From: Nocardia sp. NBC_01327
GTDB taxonomy: Bacteria; Actinomycetota; Actinomycetes; Mycobacteriales; Mycobacteriaceae
Reading direction: 5' to 3'
NCBI RefSeq assembly: GCF_035958815.1
Contig: NZ_CP108383.1
Location: forward strand, 8,432,001 to 8,496,000
Length of the DNA: 64,000 nt
Below, in pieces: positions 63,466-64,000 of this stretch. The notes beneath the pieces are model-generated. The model did not search any database. It was given only the letters and a program-made list of their open reading frames with translations, and was not told where the DNA came from. The stretch's first letter is position 1. Each line of letters starts with the position of its first letter. A program made the translations under genes and the position numbers.

Positions 63466-64000
63466 ATGGCCACACCCACCCGGGGACGACCCCGGAAATT
63501 CGACCGAGATGCCGCACTGGACAAGGCATTACGCCTGTTCTGGCAGCAGGGCTACGAGGCCACCTCCATCAGCGACCTGACCACCGCACTCGGCATCGGC
63601 GCGCCCAGCCTCTACGCCGCCTTCGGCGACAAGCAGACGATGTTCAACGAATCCATCGCGGTCTACGGGGCCAATTACGCGGGCTTCGCCGAGCGCGCGC
63701 TCGCCGAGGAGCCGACGGCCCGGGCCGCCGTGGCCCGCACGCTGCGGGAGGCGGCAGTCGAATACACCAAGCCCGGACAACCCGGCGGCTGCATGGTGAT
63801 CAGCGCCGGGCTCAACACCACGAACACCGAGGTGGCGGCCGCGCTAGAGCACATGCGCACCGCCAATGTGCACGCCTTCGCCGAGCGGATCCGCACCGAT
63901 ATCGACGCCGGACTGCTGCCCGCCGATACCGATGCGGCCGTCCTGGCCCGCTACATCGGAACCGTGATGCAGGGCATGTCACAGGGCGCCCGCGACGGCG
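63466..64000 (+). CDS. TetR-family regulator (partial, runs off the right edge)
   Basis: 178 residues in the window, no stop before the edge. Start at the ATG 63466 (an ATG at 63457 is in frame). The DNA-binding domain RGRPRKFDRDAALDKALRLFWQQGYEATSISDLTTALGIGAPSLYAAFGDKQTMF is complete, and the C-terminal TetR_C_16-type domain (TKPGQPGGCMVISAGLNT ... ARYIGTVMQGMSQGARDG) is nearly so. Divergent from the SDR gene across two palindromes, so it probably represses the SDR and itself. The ligand is unknown, perhaps the SDR substrate. Confidence 0.88.
   Translation, partial: MATPTRGRPRKFDRDAALDKALRLFWQQGYEATSISDLTTALGIGAPSLYAAFGDKQTMFNESIAVYGANYAGFAERALAEEPTARAAVARTLREAAVEYTKPGQPGGCMVISAGLNTTNTEVAAALEHMRTANVHAFAERIRTDIDAGLLPADTDAAVLARYIGTVMQGMSQGARDG

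Overview
The window is very GC-rich, with GTG/TTG starts and many 1-4 bp stop/start overlaps. Its core gene order is that of mycolic-acid actinobacteria. From about 11.6 kb to the right end it carries homologues of the M. tuberculosis Rv1011-Rv1026 block: ppx2, a DUF501 gene, an FtsB-like gene, eno, lpqU, mazG, mfd, a TetR gene, tRNA-Gln, glmU, prs, a pks16-like ligase, pth, rplY and ispE. A neighbouring pair resembles Rv0805/Rv0806c. Other genes are inserted between these blocks. A Nocardia-type chromosome is the best fit; that is an inference from gene content and order.

Left arm (1-6.5 kb). This is accessory DNA ending at the 3' end of a tRNA-Leu(TAA) gene. It holds the N-terminal part of a Fic protein, a probable polymorphic nuclease toxin with its immunity gene, and two broken MerR-type regulators, one with an in-frame stop and one with a frameshift. 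6.6-11.3 kb: an XRE-cupin regulator sits divergently from an arylsulfotransferase/NCS2-permease pair, with two copies of a 12-bp palindrome between them, followed by a convergent POT peptide transporter. 11.6-16.0 kb: the lpqU, eno, ftsB-like, DUF501, ppx2 block reads leftward.

16.1-22.4 kb is the most interesting part. An IdeR/DtxR-like iron box lies in front of five co-oriented genes: a VioC/AsnO-type Fe(II)/2-oxoglutarate hydroxylase, an SbnB-like dehydrogenase, a type III PLP decarboxylase, an SbnA-like 2,3-diaminopropionate synthase and a MATE exporter. No NRPS or NIS synthetase is nearby. This looks like a compact iron-regulated pathway for a diaminopropionate-derived small molecule.

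22.5-42 kb: a CpdA-like phosphodiesterase and a Stealth capsule phosphotransferase; PPOX, TerD and Fic genes; a PknH-sensor lipoprotein; mazG and mfd; two TetR genes; tRNA-Gln, glmU and prs; and small membrane or hypothetical proteins. 42-48 kb: ergothioneine biosynthesis, egtA-B-C-D reading leftward with egtE divergent. 48-54 kb: an acyl-AMP/CoA ligase, pth, rplY, a PlsC-type acyltransferase and a divergent TetR with two operator palindromes, and prfC. 54-58.3 kb: a DUF445 membrane protein between two Abi-alpha-like paralogues. 58.3-58.55 kb: an array of three long palindromes between convergent genes. 58.6-64 kb: an ABC-F ATPase, an LLM-class oxidoreductase, ispE, and an SDR divergent from a TetR gene that runs off the right edge.
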